A stretch of 5,683 nt of DNA from an uncultured Oscillibacter sp. (GTDB taxonomy: Bacteria; Bacillota; Clostridia; Oscillospirales; Oscillospiraceae), in contig CAKTMK010000070.1 of NCBI GenBank assembly GCA_934574045.1, forward strand, positions 1 to 5,683. The letters run 5' to 3'. Made by a program: the position numbers and the translations under genes. The notes below the pieces were generated by a model, which was not told where the DNA came from, made no database searches, and was given only the letters and a program-made list of their open reading frames with translations. Shown in pieces: positions 5,322 to 5,683 of this stretch; positions within the stretch are counted from its first letter, which is position 1, and each line of letters begins with the position of its first letter.

Positions 5322-5683
5322 TCAGGCTTCCCGCGCCAATTCTTCAAGGCATTCCGCGAACACGATTTCAGAGGTTTTCCAGCCCAATATTTCACGCGAA
5401 TAATTGTTTATCCATGCTTCCGTTTCCTTGATGTTCGCCCGGCTTACCTTGTTGAAGTCGGTTCCTTTCGGGTACTTCCGCCGAATCATTTTGTTTGCAC
5501 ACTCATTTGACCCGCGTTCGCAACTTGTGTACGGGTGGCAATAATACATTTTGGTTCGTCTGCCTTTCCGTAGGATAGACCGTTCAAGGCTCTTCACGTC
5601 GGAGAACTCTCCGCCGTTGTCTACGGTGATTGTCTGGAACACGCGCGGAAACAGCGCCCCGAACCTCCGTTCAATACGGTTCA
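5322..5683 (-). CDS. IS30-family transposase, C-terminal ~120 residues (N-terminus outside window)
   Basis: DDE-type transposase that catalyses cut-and-paste or circle-mediated movement of its IS. The reading frame is open to the right window edge, so the GTG at 5642 is internal and about two thirds of the protein is missing. The visible part holds the second catalytic Asp in TVDNGGEF (codon 5619-5621) and the catalytic Glu in the family hallmark ERGSNE (codon 5502-5504), followed by NKMIRRKYPKGTDF and a C-terminal tail NNYSREILGWKTSEIVF, all typical of IS30 members of Clostridia. The Asp and Glu are 38 residues apart, five more than in IS30 itself; the extra lies in the basic RSILRKGRRTK stretch and fits my recollection of Gram-positive members. 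The visible part has no frameshift or stop, so it may be active. The first catalytic Asp and the N-terminal HTH are not visible. It is convergent with the dinB operon. Confidence 0.93.
   Translation of the reverse strand, partial: NRIERRFGALFPRVFQTITVDNGGEFSDVKSLERSILRKGRRTKMYYCHPYTSCERGSNECANKMIRRKYPKGTDFNKVSRANIKETEAWINNYSREILGWKTSEIVFAECLEELAREA

Larger units (their letters stand above)
5276..5683 (-). mobile_element. IS30-family insertion sequence, 3' part (right edge outside window)
   Basis: The stretch is lower in GC than the rest of the window and carries an IS30-family transposase gene on the - strand. The chromosomal boundary is placed near 5276 because the base composition changes there and a CGCAAATGTCAAC sequence (5277-5289), a candidate for part of the terminal inverted repeat, follows. 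The exact end, the matching inverted repeat and any target duplication cannot be fixed because the other end is outside the window. Confidence 0.75.

Noticed and set aside
5113..5403. A 96-codon + strand frame across the terminator and the IS end.
   Set aside because: It contains the operon terminator and reads antisense through the transposase gene.

Overview
The window looks like chromosomal DNA from a GC-rich Bacillota, most likely a Clostridia/Oscillospirales-type gut anaerobe. This rests on strong AGGAGG-type ribosome binding sites, a Gram-positive-type LexA box, a zinc-rich clostridial-style valyl-tRNA synthetase and the clostridial form of DinB. The taxonomic placement is inferred from protein style, not from a search. 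Most genes are very GC-rich; the last ~400 bases are clearly lower in GC and belong to an insertion sequence.

Layout from left to right: (1) the C-terminal ~614 codons of valS, cut by the left window edge and closed by a long GC hairpin terminator. (2) A probable two-gene unit on the + strand: a lipoprotein with an LprI/DUF1311-like domain, then a 68-residue conserved-looking small protein whose Shine-Dalgarno overlaps the lipoprotein stop codon. (3) A 160-base gap with degenerate short repeats and a very good extended -10 promoter whose spacer contains a LexA (SOS) operator. (4) dinB (Y-family DNA polymerase IV), overlapping by ATGA a gene for 5-formyltetrahydrofolate cyclo-ligase, both ended by a strong intrinsic terminator at 5167-5201. 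(5) A short gap with a GC-rich hairpin and an A/T tandem repeat, then, on the - strand and running off the right edge, the C-terminal part of an IS30-family transposase.

In functional terms, valS is housekeeping translation. The lipoprotein pair is an envelope-associated unit of unknown role. dinB and the cyclo-ligase form an apparently DNA-damage-inducible operon joining translesion synthesis to folate metabolism. The IS30 element lies convergently behind that operon and leaves it intact. I see no RNA genes, CRISPR array, phage module or clearly new multi-gene system. The least ordinary points are the SOS-box promoter that probably drives a folate enzyme along with dinB, the small uncharacterised protein, and the IS end beside a palindrome.
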